This document shows positions 48,227-57,088 of a DNA stretch of 64,000 nucleotides, in pieces. Within the stretch, counting starts at the first letter, position 1. The number at the start of each line of letters is the position of its first letter. The position numbers were made by a program, and so were the translations under genes. The notes below the pieces were generated by a model, which did no database searches, had not been told where the DNA came from, and was given only the letters and a program-made list of their open reading frames with translations. The DNA is from JAEZDR01 sp039811185 (GTDB lineage Bacteria; Bacteroidota; Bacteroidia; Chitinophagales; Chitinophagaceae), in assembly GCA_039811185.1 (NCBI GenBank), contig JBDHYF010000009.1, positions 1 to 64,000 of the forward strand, given 5' to 3'.

Positions 48227-48245
48227 ATGTGTACAGAGTACACAT
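48227..48245. promoter_or_regulatory. Predicted operator of the MFS-susA-regulator operon
   Basis: ATGTGTACAGAGTACACAT is a perfect inverted repeat with 8-bp arms. On the - strand a TAATTTG string lies four bases upstream, so a bound protein would cover the transcription start. The core TGTGTA-N5-TACACA is identical to the site at 44205. Confidence 0.65.
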
Positions 48246-48319
48246 TTGCAAATTAGCTGAATTTTCAGATAATCAACAAAATCTTTTCGCACCTCAAGCC
48301 GCGAAACGAAGCCGTCGTT

Positions 48320-50233
48320 TTACAGCCGCCCGTCAATAATTTCGTCCACAACCGCCGGATCGAGCAAGGCCGTTGTATCGCCGATATTTTGCACCTCACC
48401 TTCCGCAATTTTGCGAAGAATGCGGCGCATTATTTTCCCGCTCCTTGTTTTCGGCAGGCCTTTCACAAACTGAATTTTATCCGGTTTTGCAATGGCGCCG
48501 ATCATGCGTGTAACGGTTTGTAAAATGTCTTTACGCGTAAGGTTGTCGTCTTCATGCCGACCCGTAAAAATGATGAAGGCATAAATGCCCTGTCCCTTTA
48601 TGTCGTGCGGATATCCCACCACTGCACTTTCCACCACGCCGGTATGCATGTTGATGGCGTTTTCCACTTCTGCCGTACCTATTCTGTGGCCGCTGACGTT
48701 TAGCACATCATCTACGCGGCCAGTGATACGGTAGTTGCCGTTTTCATCGCGGAAGGCGCCATCGCCTGTGAAATAATATCCCGGGAAAGTAGAAAAATAG
48801 TTCTGCCGGCACCGCTCATGATCGCCATAAGTGGTTCGGATAATGGAGGGCCAGGGCATTTTCATACAAAGGTTTCCGGTAACGTTATCATCCGTTATTT
48901 CTTTGCCTTCATCATCTACGAGAACCGGAAAAACGCCCGGGAGCGGAAGCGTTGCGTAAGACGGCTTTGCAGGTGTTACGCCGGCCATGTTCGAAATCAT
49001 AATGCCGCCGGTTTCTGTTTGCCACCAAGTATCCACAACCGGACACTTTCCTTTCCCCACGTTGTCGTGATACCAGTGCCAGGCTTCTTCGTTAATCGGC
49101 TCGCCAACAGTTCCAAGGGTTTTCAAAGAATTGAGCTTATGGTTTCTGAGATGTCCGAGCCCGAAGCCCATCAGGGAGCGGATGGCTGTGGGCGCGGTGT
49201 ATAATACATTCACCTGATATTTATCAACAATGTCCCAAAAGCGCCCGGCATCCGGCCAGGTGGGCACGCCTTCAAACATCAGTGTTGTAGCGCCGGCCGC
49301 AAGCGGGCCGTAAAGAATATAAGAATGCCCGGTAATCCATCCAATATCGGCTGTGCAAAAATGCAGGTCGCCGGGTTGGTACTGAAACACGTTTACGAAG
49401 CTATAGGCGGTAAACACCATGTAGCCGCCGGTGGTGTGCACTACACCTTTTGGCTTTCCGGTGGAACCCGAAGTATAAAGGATAAACAAAGGATCCTCTG
49501 CTTCCATTTCCTCCGCATCGAAATGATGGAGGCCAAGGGTTTCCACTTTATTAATTTCATCTTCCCACCAAACGTCGCGTCCTTTTATCATACTTACGGG
49601 CGTGCGGGTTCGGGTATGCACAATCACTTTTTTTATTTGTCGGCTTCCAATCAGCGCATCGTCGATCACCGACTTTAGCGGAATATCTTTTTGTCCGCGA
49701 TAAGCGCCATCGCAGGTAATAATAAATTCAGCGCCCGCATCATAGATTCTGTCGGAGATGCTTTGCGCAGAAAATCCGCCAAAAATAACGGAGTGAATGG
49801 CGCCGATTCGTGCGCAGGCAAGCACTGCAATAGCAAGTTCGGGAATCATACCCATATAAATACAGACCCTGTCGCCTCTTTTAACACCATTGTTTTTCAG
49901 CACATGCGAAAACTGGCAAACCTTGTCGTGAAGCTGTTTGTAGGTTAATACACGATGATGCTCGGCGGGGTCGTTGGGTTCCCAAATGATGGCAGGAATA
50001 TCGCCTGCTTTTGCAAGATGCCGGTCCAGACAGTTTTCTGTAATGTTCAACCGTCCGCCTTTAAACCATTCTACCTTAGGTTCGGAAAAATTCCATTCAA
50101 GAACTCGGTTCCAGCGCTTTCGCCAATGGAAACTCTCCGCCACTTCGCCCCAAAATTTCTCAGGATTTTCCAGGCTTTCCTTATATGCAGAATGATATTG
50201 TTCGAGGGTCTTAATCTGAAAAGAATAACTCAT
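48320..50233 (-). CDS. acs: Acetyl-CoA synthetase (AMP-forming)
   Basis: Activates acetate to acetyl-CoA through acetyl-AMP in the cytoplasm. 637 residues, standard length. The adenylate-forming P-loop is YTSGSTGKPKGVVHTTGGY. The acetate-pocket segment VDTWWQTETGG and the hinge YFTGDGAFRDENGNYRITGRVDD are present. The C-terminal GLPKTRSGKIMRRILRKI contains the lysine that is acetylated in this family. It is monocistronic, with no link to the sugar locus other than proximity. Confidence 0.96.
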   Translation of the reverse strand: MSYSFQIKTLEQYHSAYKESLENPEKFWGEVAESFHWRKRWNRVLEWNFSEPKVEWFKGGRLNITENCLDRHLAKAGDIPAIIWEPNDPAEHHRVLTYKQLHDKVCQFSHVLKNNGVKRGDRVCIYMGMIPELAIAVLACARIGAIHSVIFGGFSAQSISDRIYDAGAEFIITCDGAYRGQKDIPLKSVIDDALIGSRQIKKVIVHTRTRTPVSMIKGRDVWWEDEINKVETLGLHHFDAEEMEAEDPLFILYTSGSTGKPKGVVHTTGGYMVFTAYSFVNVFQYQPGDLHFCTADIGWITGHSYILYGPLAAGATTLMFEGVPTWPDAGRFWDIVDKYQVNVLYTAPTAIRSLMGFGLGHLRNHKLNSLKTLGTVGEPINEEAWHWYHDNVGKGKCPVVDTWWQTETGGIMISNMAGVTPAKPSYATLPLPGVFPVLVDDEGKEITDDNVTGNLCMKMPWPSIIRTTYGDHERCRQNYFSTFPGYYFTGDGAFRDENGNYRITGRVDDVLNVSGHRIGTAEVENAINMHTGVVESAVVGYPHDIKGQGIYAFIIFTGRHEDDNLTRKDILQTVTRMIGAIAKPDKIQFVKGLPKTRSGKIMRRILRKIAEGEVQNIGDTTALLDPAVVDEIIDGRL

Positions 50234-50284
50234 ATCCGGCTTTGGTTTAAAGCACTAAAGTAAGTAAAGGCAAGCAGAATGTTT

Positions 50285-52474
50285 CTAAGCCGATTTTAGC
50301 GACCGCTGATGATGATAAACGGCAGCCCTGATCTGGCCATAGCTGTATTTTTTCTTTAAAGCATTAAACAAGGTGGAAGCAACTGTGGATTGATGCGTGT
50401 TGATGGCCGACATAATTTCTTCCAGTGCGTCATTACTTAAAAAATCGGAAAGCTCAATCTCCTTTAGCTCGATGAGGCGAGCAAAATGTGTGTCGATTGT
50501 TGAAGGAGCAAGATGGCGAATGGCCGCAATTTCTGCTGAAGTATGACCCAGCTTTTTCAATCGCAGCGTTTCTTTGAGTGTATCGCCTTTTTGCGGCTTC
50601 GCGGGAGCAAGAACAGTTTGTTTGAACGATGATGTTCTTACGCCTGCTTTTGTTGTGAAGAATTCCTCCACCGCGCCATCATCCTGAAGCATCAGCGGCA
50701 GCCTTTCAATTTTAAGCCATGTATTTTCTATCTGATGCCCCACTGCCATCAGATCGAGCAAATACTTCTTTGTTTTGGGATAGGTTTTGTATAGCGCAAT
50801 GTGTTGCTTCAATGGCTCTATCAGCTCTTTATGAAAACAGCTTTTGAAGTGTGCAACGGCTTTCTCCAGACGCTCCTGTAAAAGCGATATATGGCCACCA
50901 GAAAATAGTGCTTCCACTTGTGGCTGAAACTTGCGGGCCACTTCATCCATTCCATAAAAATTGTGGAGCATTTGCATGGCCCATTCTTCGGCTTCTTCGC
51001 GTTTTTTTATCTGTCGTTTATCATAAGCGGAAGCATTTTGCAGCAGTGTTTGTTGAAGAGCAGAAAAATTAAAAGCGCCGGTAAGTGCCTTCTGTAAAAA
51101 CTTCTTCTTTTCTACTTCGAGAAGTTCTTCGAGGCCGGCTGCTCCTAAACGGCGCGACATATACGCCCGAACAGCCGCATCGGTACCTACCGACGTTTTC
51201 TGAAGCTGTGTTCGCAGCACCAGCCCTTCCAGCGATGTGAGCCGGCTAAGCGCCACATAAACCTGTCCGGGAGCGAAGGCATTTCCGCAGTCCACAATGG
51301 CTTTTTCGAATGTAAGCCCCTGGCTTTTGTGTATGGTTACTGCCCACGCAAGTTTAAGAGGAAACTGCGTGAAGGCGCCCAGTTCTGTTTCTTCAACTTC
51401 ATTATTTTCTTCGTTATAGGTGAGTTGCAGATTATGCCAGGTTTCCGGTTTAACCGAAATATCATCAGTACCGTCGTTCACAATCACTTCCTCAGGGGTT
51501 ATTGATTTTACTGTACCTATCTTGCCGTTAAAAAACTTTCTGTTTTCGCCTTTATCGTTCCGAATAAACATCACCTGTGCGCCCTTTTTCAACACGAGGC
51601 GATCGGTTACAGGAAAGCTGTTTTCAGGAAATTCGCCAGTAATTTGCGCCTCCATTGTTACTTCCTTTGCCGACAGTTGCTGCAAGGCCGCGTCGTTAAT
51701 TTTTGCAGCCGTATGGTTGTGGGTGGTAAGGGTAATATAGCCCTCGTCCCGGGCCGGATGAAACGCCGGCTTATAACAGGCCGAAAGCATTTCTAGCTCG
51801 TCATCCGCCACCTCATTATTTCTTATTTTATTCAGCACAGAAAGAAAGCGGTCGTCGGATTGACGATAGACTTTTTCCAGTTCAATAATCACGGGCATCT
51901 GTCGTTTTACCACATGGGCTTCAAAAAAATAAGGGCTGTTGTAGTGTGGCGAAAGCAGTTGCCACTCATCGTTTTTTACTACAGGCGGGAGTTGATACAG
52001 ATCGCCGATAAACAGCACCTGCAAACCGCCGAACGGCAGCTCAGACTTCCGGATTTTTCGCAGAACGGCATCAACGGCATCCAGACAATCGCAGCGCACC
52101 ATCGAAATTTCATCAATAATTAAAAGCTCGAGTGCCTTTATAAGATCGCGCTTGCTTTTGCTGAGCCGGAGGCCAGCCAACAAACTGTATTCGTTGTGTA
52201 CATAATGCGAGCCGCCTGATTGCCAAACAGCGTGCTGACCCGGCAAATAAACACCGGTTGGAAGCTGAAAAAGCGAGTGCAGCGTTAAACCGCCGGCGTT
52301 AATGGCGGCCACTCCCGTTGGGGCCGTTACCGCAATTTTTTTCACCGACGATTCGCGAATAAATTTTAGAAAAGTTGTTTTTCCGGTGCCCGCTTTTCCG
52401 GTTAAAAACACGGGATAAGATGTAAAATGAATGAAGTCTGCCGCGAGGCGAAAAAGTGAACTGGAATGTTTCAT
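50285..52474 (-). CDS. Pif1/RecD-like DNA helicase with C-terminal HTH
   Basis: SF1B helicase of 729 residues. Walker A is GKAGTGKTTF (26-35), followed by VTAPTGVAAINAGGLTLHSLF (motif Ia region), the DEISM box LLIIDEISMVRCD and IHKSQGLTFEKAIVDCG (motif V), with VYVALSRLTSLEGL (motif VI). A long helical middle region follows. Residues about 620-690 (TLRLKKLGHTSAEIAAIRHLAPSTIDTHFARLI) form a helix-turn-helix of the type seen at the C-terminus of RecQ-like and Pif1-like helicases in this phylum. A role in replication-fork or G-quadruplex processing is plausible but unproven. Confidence 0.85.
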   Translation of the reverse strand: MKHSSSLFRLAADFIHFTSYPVFLTGKAGTGKTTFLKFIRESSVKKIAVTAPTGVAAINAGGLTLHSLFQLPTGVYLPGQHAVWQSGGSHYVHNEYSLLAGLRLSKSKRDLIKALELLIIDEISMVRCDCLDAVDAVLRKIRKSELPFGGLQVLFIGDLYQLPPVVKNDEWQLLSPHYNSPYFFEAHVVKRQMPVIIELEKVYRQSDDRFLSVLNKIRNNEVADDELEMLSACYKPAFHPARDEGYITLTTHNHTAAKINDAALQQLSAKEVTMEAQITGEFPENSFPVTDRLVLKKGAQVMFIRNDKGENRKFFNGKIGTVKSITPEEVIVNDGTDDISVKPETWHNLQLTYNEENNEVEETELGAFTQFPLKLAWAVTIHKSQGLTFEKAIVDCGNAFAPGQVYVALSRLTSLEGLVLRTQLQKTSVGTDAAVRAYMSRRLGAAGLEELLEVEKKKFLQKALTGAFNFSALQQTLLQNASAYDKRQIKKREEAEEWAMQMLHNFYGMDEVARKFQPQVEALFSGGHISLLQERLEKAVAHFKSCFHKELIEPLKQHIALYKTYPKTKKYLLDLMAVGHQIENTWLKIERLPLMLQDDGAVEEFFTTKAGVRTSSFKQTVLAPAKPQKGDTLKETLRLKKLGHTSAEIAAIRHLAPSTIDTHFARLIELKEIELSDFLSNDALEEIMSAINTHQSTVASTLFNALKKKYSYGQIRAAVYHHQRSLKSA

Positions 52475-52503
52475 AACGGATCGGTGCCCACTAAAATAGC
52501 CAA

Positions 52504-53472
52504 TTAAAAGAATATATGATTGGCGGCAATCACCGCCGCGGTAAGCCAGAAGTAAACCACCGGCAAGAACGATTTAGCGGGGAAATAAAAGATGTTGCCC
52601 ATAAAAAAGCTGAGGGGAAAAACCAATAAAAACATCGCCTCCGTTCCATTGTCTGCATACGAAAAAGCGGCCGGCGAAAGCGCCACAAGCAGCAGAAAAA
52701 AAATGGTCCACATCTTTCTTGAAACAACCATCATGCGCCCCACATTTTTTCGCCAGTAATAAACCCCAACTATCAACGTCAGCGCTAAAAATGAAGCGCC
52801 GGTTATGAAGGAAGTTTGATGGATCGATTCGGTATGCCAGTCGAGAACAGGAAACTGGTTTCGGAAGTTATGAAGGCTATCGGTTAGAAAAAGATAAACG
52901 CCAAGGAAATAGTACGGCGTGATCAGTCCCGTTAAAACGATGAACCATTCGTTTATTTGGAAGGGCCTTATAATGGCAATGGCAGCAACAACTACAAGTG
53001 CGAGTATCAGCAGCGGATTGTACAGGAGGATGATTAATCCGGTTAAAAACCCGATGTTATAAACCGTCACTTTTGCGCTTACAATGTTGTATGATTTTCC
53101 GAGCGTATAAAAGATAAAAGCTAACAGTACGTTTACAAAAAGTGCGGGAATGAGGTTATGCCAGGAGGTGAAGACGGCAGAAAGGAGCACATAGCTCATA
53201 GCTACTGCATTGCCCTGAAAGGAATGCATTTTAAGGCTGTTGGCAAAGAAGTTAATTGCGAATGCACTCAGCAAATTCCAGGCTAGGTACACAAATATTA
53301 ATACTGTTGGTGGCAGCGATGAAAACAATGTGAGCCATTGGTTGATGATGCCGTAAGCCGGATTAAGCAGAACGTTGGGCGGGCTCACGAAAAGCGATAA
53401 ATGCGCCAGCACTCCAACGCCTATAACAGTGAGGATAGAAAATAAAGAATAGTCTTTAAAAAATGAAACCAC
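52504..53472 (-). CDS. Polytopic inner-membrane protein (DUF6427-like)
   Basis: 322 residues with about 9-10 hydrophobic segments and short polar loops. Sequences such as NPAYGIINQWLTLF and AIIRPFQINEWFIVLTGLITPYYFLGVYLFL match what I recall of DUF6427, a Bacteroidota family of unknown function, often near division or helicase genes. No catalytic motif was recognised. It lies 29 bp after the helicase start side and 5 bp from the stop of the next gene upstream (53478), so it is probably cotranscribed with that exported protein. Confidence 0.7.
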   Translation of the reverse strand: MVSFFKDYSLFSILTVIGVGVLAHLSLFVSPPNVLLNPAYGIINQWLTLFSSLPPTVLIFVYLAWNLLSAFAINFFANSLKMHSFQGNAVAMSYVLLSAVFTSWHNLIPALFVNVLLAFIFYTLGKSYNIVSAKVTVYNIGFLTGLIILLYNPLLILALVVVAAIAIIRPFQINEWFIVLTGLITPYYFLGVYLFLTDSLHNFRNQFPVLDWHTESIHQTSFITGASFLALTLIVGVYYWRKNVGRMMVVSRKMWTIFFLLLVALSPAAFSYADNGTEAMFLLVFPLSFFMGNIFYFPAKSFLPVVYFWLTAAVIAANHIFF

Positions 53473-53477
53473 TTGCC

Positions 53478-54980
53478 TTAATATTCAACTTTTGCAAAAC
53501 AAACGTAATTTCTGTAAAGGCAGGGAATAATCATTTCTCTTGCGCTCACCTGCTTGGCCTGACGAGGGAGAAATTCGTATCCTTTATCAAGATTTTTTAT
53601 AGTGGGATTACGCTTAATTTCACCATCGCCCAACACCAAATTGTCATTCAATATCTTCCCTCTTTTCTCGAACGAGTTGTAGAGAATATGCAAAGCGTTT
53701 CCGGAGTTCATGATGGCATAGCTCAGCGCTGCTGCCGAGTTATCGTCGTATTGCGATTTTTGCATCACTCCATTCCATTCAAGATTCTTTTCGTTGTTAA
53801 ACGACAACAGTAAAATATTGTCGGCAAAATACCGAGTTACATTATACATGTATGTGGGGCTCCAGGGAGAGTAATAAGGCGACCCTCTGAACATATAATA
53901 ATCGTAGTGGCTGTTAAAACTGCCCGGCCCATAATCCCAGCGGTTATAATAGTTCCCTCTCGATGAGGTGTACATACTTTCGGCAAAGAGCAGAAAGCCG
54001 CCGTCTTTACGTAAAAAAATGTTTTGGATATAATAATCGTTGAAGGCAGTTTTCGTTGAGCTTTCGCCTCTTGCCTCCGAACGCAAATTCTCGCTGAAAC
54101 CCGCGCGGGCAGCAGAAAAGCTGTTCGTATTTTTGTTGTAAGAGCTAACGAAAATCCCTTCTATATTTCCGTTGCGTTTTGTGGCATACATAGCAGCAAC
54201 CAGATATTCTCCCGTTGCATTATTAATTTTCAACACAGGATCATCGAGATATATTTTCGGAATGTCGATAGTGTGTTCGACTGCATCGTTCGCATCGGCA
54301 GCCTGACTGAAAACAGATATTTTGTTTACATCGTCATTCTTATTTTTTGCCGTTGACTTCAAAAACACCAGCTGGCCGTCATTATCTAAATTAAACTCCG
54401 AGATTACTTCCTTTTTATCATCCACCGGAATGTTGAGTACCGTTTTTCTGTAGAAATTTAAATCTTTATCGAACACGGCTGAAATAATGGTGTGTGTGCT
54501 TTTCTTTTTTGTATTAATCTTAAAGGCAGCTATGTAGTTTTTGTTTTCGCTTGTAACGATGGAATACAACCGGCTGGTTGCGGAAAATGAAATTTCGGTG
54601 GTATCCAGCTCAACCGGTTTTGAAAATTTTAAGGACGGCTCTACTCGGCTCGCCATCAGGTGAACAATGTTTTTGCTTTGATACTGATAAAGAATATAGT
54701 AGTATCCGGCGTAATTCACAAACTCCACACTCAGTGTACGCAACGGCAAAAAAGCGAGCTCCTTCTTTTGTACAATGTGCATGTCCGAATCGTACACGTG
54801 AATATAGTAGCGGCTGCGGATATTTTTGTAGACGTGAAAGCCGTCATCCATCTTGCCGACGATTTCATATTCGCTTATCCGGCTTTCTTCGTCGGCAGGG
54901 TTGGAATAAACGATTTCCTGCGCCTCAACAATCGACGACACACAAAGGCATATCCATGCCATTAAAACTAATTTCTTCAT
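53478..54980 (-). CDS. Exported protein of unknown function
   Basis: 500 residues from ATG 54980. The chosen start follows a clear Shine-Dalgarno string GGAGG five bases upstream, unusual here. A longer open frame of 36 codons upstream was rejected because it lacks a signal peptide at its start. MKKLVLMAWICLCVSSIVEAQ is a signal peptide. The rest is rich in short beta strands (YHIHVYDSD-like units, IYLDDPVLKINNATGEYLVAAMY), resembling a beta-propeller, with a Tyr-rich stretch near 390. No family recognised. A 5-bp gap links it to the membrane protein downstream. Confidence 0.65.
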   Translation of the reverse strand: MKKLVLMAWICLCVSSIVEAQEIVYSNPADEESRISEYEIVGKMDDGFHVYKNIRSRYYIHVYDSDMHIVQKKELAFLPLRTLSVEFVNYAGYYYILYQYQSKNIVHLMASRVEPSLKFSKPVELDTTEISFSATSRLYSIVTSENKNYIAAFKINTKKKSTHTIISAVFDKDLNFYRKTVLNIPVDDKKEVISEFNLDNDGQLVFLKSTAKNKNDDVNKISVFSQAADANDAVEHTIDIPKIYLDDPVLKINNATGEYLVAAMYATKRNGNIEGIFVSSYNKNTNSFSAARAGFSENLRSEARGESSTKTAFNDYYIQNIFLRKDGGFLLFAESMYTSSRGNYYNRWDYGPGSFNSHYDYYMFRGSPYYSPWSPTYMYNVTRYFADNILLLSFNNEKNLEWNGVMQKSQYDDNSAAALSYAIMNSGNALHILYNSFEKRGKILNDNLVLGDGEIKRNPTIKNLDKGYEFLPRQAKQVSAREMIIPCLYRNYVCFAKVEY

Positions 54981-55083
54981 CATTTCCTCCTTCGTCAAAT
55001 ATATGTAATAGCACCTGATTGCCCTGCTGAAATAAGATTTTAAAATAAGTGTTTTGTATTTTTTTATCAAGCTTATTCCAATA

Positions 55084-55091
55084 TACATTTG
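55084..55091 (+). promoter_or_regulatory. Candidate -7 box for kup
   Basis: TACATTTG matches TAnnTTTG exactly and lies 26 bp before the kup GTG start. The upstream TTTG at 55053-55056 is 27 bp away, longer than the usual spacing. Confidence 0.35.
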
Positions 55092-55117
55092 TTGTTTGTA
55101 AATTTTGAACTAACACT

Positions 55118-57088
55118 GTGGCCAAAAATTTAAATAGAGTTTCGGGAGCGGGATTGCTGATTGCATTGGGAATAATATATGGCGACATTGGGACTTCGCC
55201 TTTGTATGTGTTAAACGCCATCATCAACGGCCGCGAGATAAACGAGCTGTTAATTGTGGGTTCGCTTTCCTGCATTATCTGGACGCTGACATTGCAAACC
55301 ACAGTGAAATATGTGTTGCTTACACTAAATGCCGACAACAAAGGTGAAGGCGGCATTTTCAGTTTGTACGCTCTGGTAAGGCGAAGGCGTAAATGGCTGG
55401 TTTTTCCGGCCATGATTGGAGGCGCAGCCCTGCTTGCCGACGGCATTATTACACCTCCCATATCGGTTACATCTGCAATTGAAGGTTTAAGGCAAATACC
55501 TCAGTTCAGCGACATTACTACCACAACCATTGTAATCATTGTTATTTCTATCATCAGCCTGCTGTTTTTTTTGCAGCAGTTTGGTACGGCAAACATCGGC
55601 CGTATGTTTGGGCCGGTAATGGCTATCTGGTTTTTAATGCTCGCCACGCTGGGAGTGGTAAACATTGTGGATGACCTTGCCATATTTAAAGCTTTTAATC
55701 CCTACTATGCCATTGAAGTACTTACAATTTATCCGCAGGGCTTTTGGTTGTTAGGGGCTGTTTTTCTTTGTACAACGGGCGCTGAAGCACTTTACAGCGA
55801 TTTAGGCCATTGCGGAAAAGGTAACATCCGTGTAAGCTGGTCGTTCGTAAAAATTTGCCTTATCCTGAATTATCTGGGGCAGGGCGCCTGGCTGCTCACC
55901 CACCTCGACGGCGTAACGATCACCGATGCGGTTACACAAAGCATTAATCCGTTTTACAGCATCATGCCGCAATGGTTTAAAATGATTGGAATTGTTGTGG
56001 CCACCTCGGCCGCCATCATCGCCAGCCAGGCACTCGTTTCGGGTTCGTTTACTTTAATATCGGAAGCCATCAGATTAAACCTGTGGCCTAAAATGAAAAT
56101 CAATTATCCCACCGAAGAAAAAGGACAGGTATATATTCCCGGAATCAGCTTGTTGTTGTATTTAGGCTGCGTGGGCATTGTGCTGTTTTTCCAGAAGTCT
56201 TCAAACATGGAAGCGGCTTATGGCCTCGCTATCACCATGTGCATGATCAGCACTTCTATTCTGCTTGCAAATTTCCTGATCAGCCGTCGTGTAAAACCGA
56301 TTCTGATTTACCTCTATCTGCTCGTTTATATCTCCATCGAGTTATCGTTTTTAATTGCTAATCTCGAAAAGTTTCCGCACGGCGGATTTGTGACACTCAT
56401 CGTGGGCGGCGCCTTGTTTACAGTAATGTATGTTTGGTTTAGAAGCCGTAAAATTAAAAACCGGTATATCGAGTTTGTCCGCCTCGAGCACTATATTCCC
56501 ATGATTCAGGAATTGAGTAACGACCGCTCCGTGCCGAAACATGCCACACATCTTGTGTACATGACGAGCGCCGACAATCCGAAAGAAATAGAGCATAAAA
56601 TCATTTACTCTATCCTAAATCGTAAACCGAAACGGGCCGATATATACTGGTTTGTACACGTTGATGTACTCGACGATCCGTATACCTGCGAGTATGTGGT
56701 GGAACATATTATTCCTAACGACATTATTCGTGTGGAGTTCCGGTTAGGTTTTCGGGTAGAGCAAAAAATAAATCTGCTCTTTAAAAGCGTGGTGCAAGAC
56801 CTCGTGAAGAATAAGGAAGTGAACATTACGAGCCGGTACGAAAGCCTTGAGAAAAACAATGTGGTGGGCGATTTTCAGTTTGTGGTGATGGAAAAATATC
56901 TTGCCGCGGAAAACGAACTTCCCTTCCTCGAAAAAATAATTATGAAGCTGTATTTCTGGTTGAAAGAAGTAAGCCTTGGAGAAGAAAGAGGCTTTGGCCT
57001 TGACCCCAGCAGCGTAGTGGTAGAAAAGTTTCCGCTGATTGTTACACCGGTACGACAGTTTAAACTGAAAAGGATTTTTAACGATTAA
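55118..57088 (+). CDS. kup: Kup-type potassium uptake transporter
   Basis: Proton-coupled K+ importer of the KUP/HAK/KT family in the inner membrane. 656 residues: twelve hydrophobic segments over about 10-440 and a cytoplasmic C-terminal domain. Signature segments are LIALGIIYGDIGTSPLYVL, LNADNKGEGGIFSLYALVRRR (GEGG) and CTTGAEALYSDLGHCG. Translation begins at GTG 55118 (MAKNLNRVSG); no ATG in frame precedes the first helix. The 3' end overlaps the convergent PAS kinase gene by 11 bp. Confidence 0.95.
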   Translation: MAKNLNRVSGAGLLIALGIIYGDIGTSPLYVLNAIINGREINELLIVGSLSCIIWTLTLQTTVKYVLLTLNADNKGEGGIFSLYALVRRRRKWLVFPAMIGGAALLADGIITPPISVTSAIEGLRQIPQFSDITTTTIVIIVISIISLLFFLQQFGTANIGRMFGPVMAIWFLMLATLGVVNIVDDLAIFKAFNPYYAIEVLTIYPQGFWLLGAVFLCTTGAEALYSDLGHCGKGNIRVSWSFVKICLILNYLGQGAWLLTHLDGVTITDAVTQSINPFYSIMPQWFKMIGIVVATSAAIIASQALVSGSFTLISEAIRLNLWPKMKINYPTEEKGQVYIPGISLLLYLGCVGIVLFFQKSSNMEAAYGLAITMCMISTSILLANFLISRRVKPILIYLYLLVYISIELSFLIANLEKFPHGGFVTLIVGGALFTVMYVWFRSRKIKNRYIEFVRLEHYIPMIQELSNDRSVPKHATHLVYMTSADNPKEIEHKIIYSILNRKPKRADIYWFVHVDVLDDPYTCEYVVEHIIPNDIIRVEFRLGFRVEQKINLLFKSVVQDLVKNKEVNITSRYESLEKNNVVGDFQFVVMEKYLAAENELPFLEKIIMKLYFWLKEVSLGEERGFGLDPSSVVVEKFPLIVTPVRQFKLKRIFND

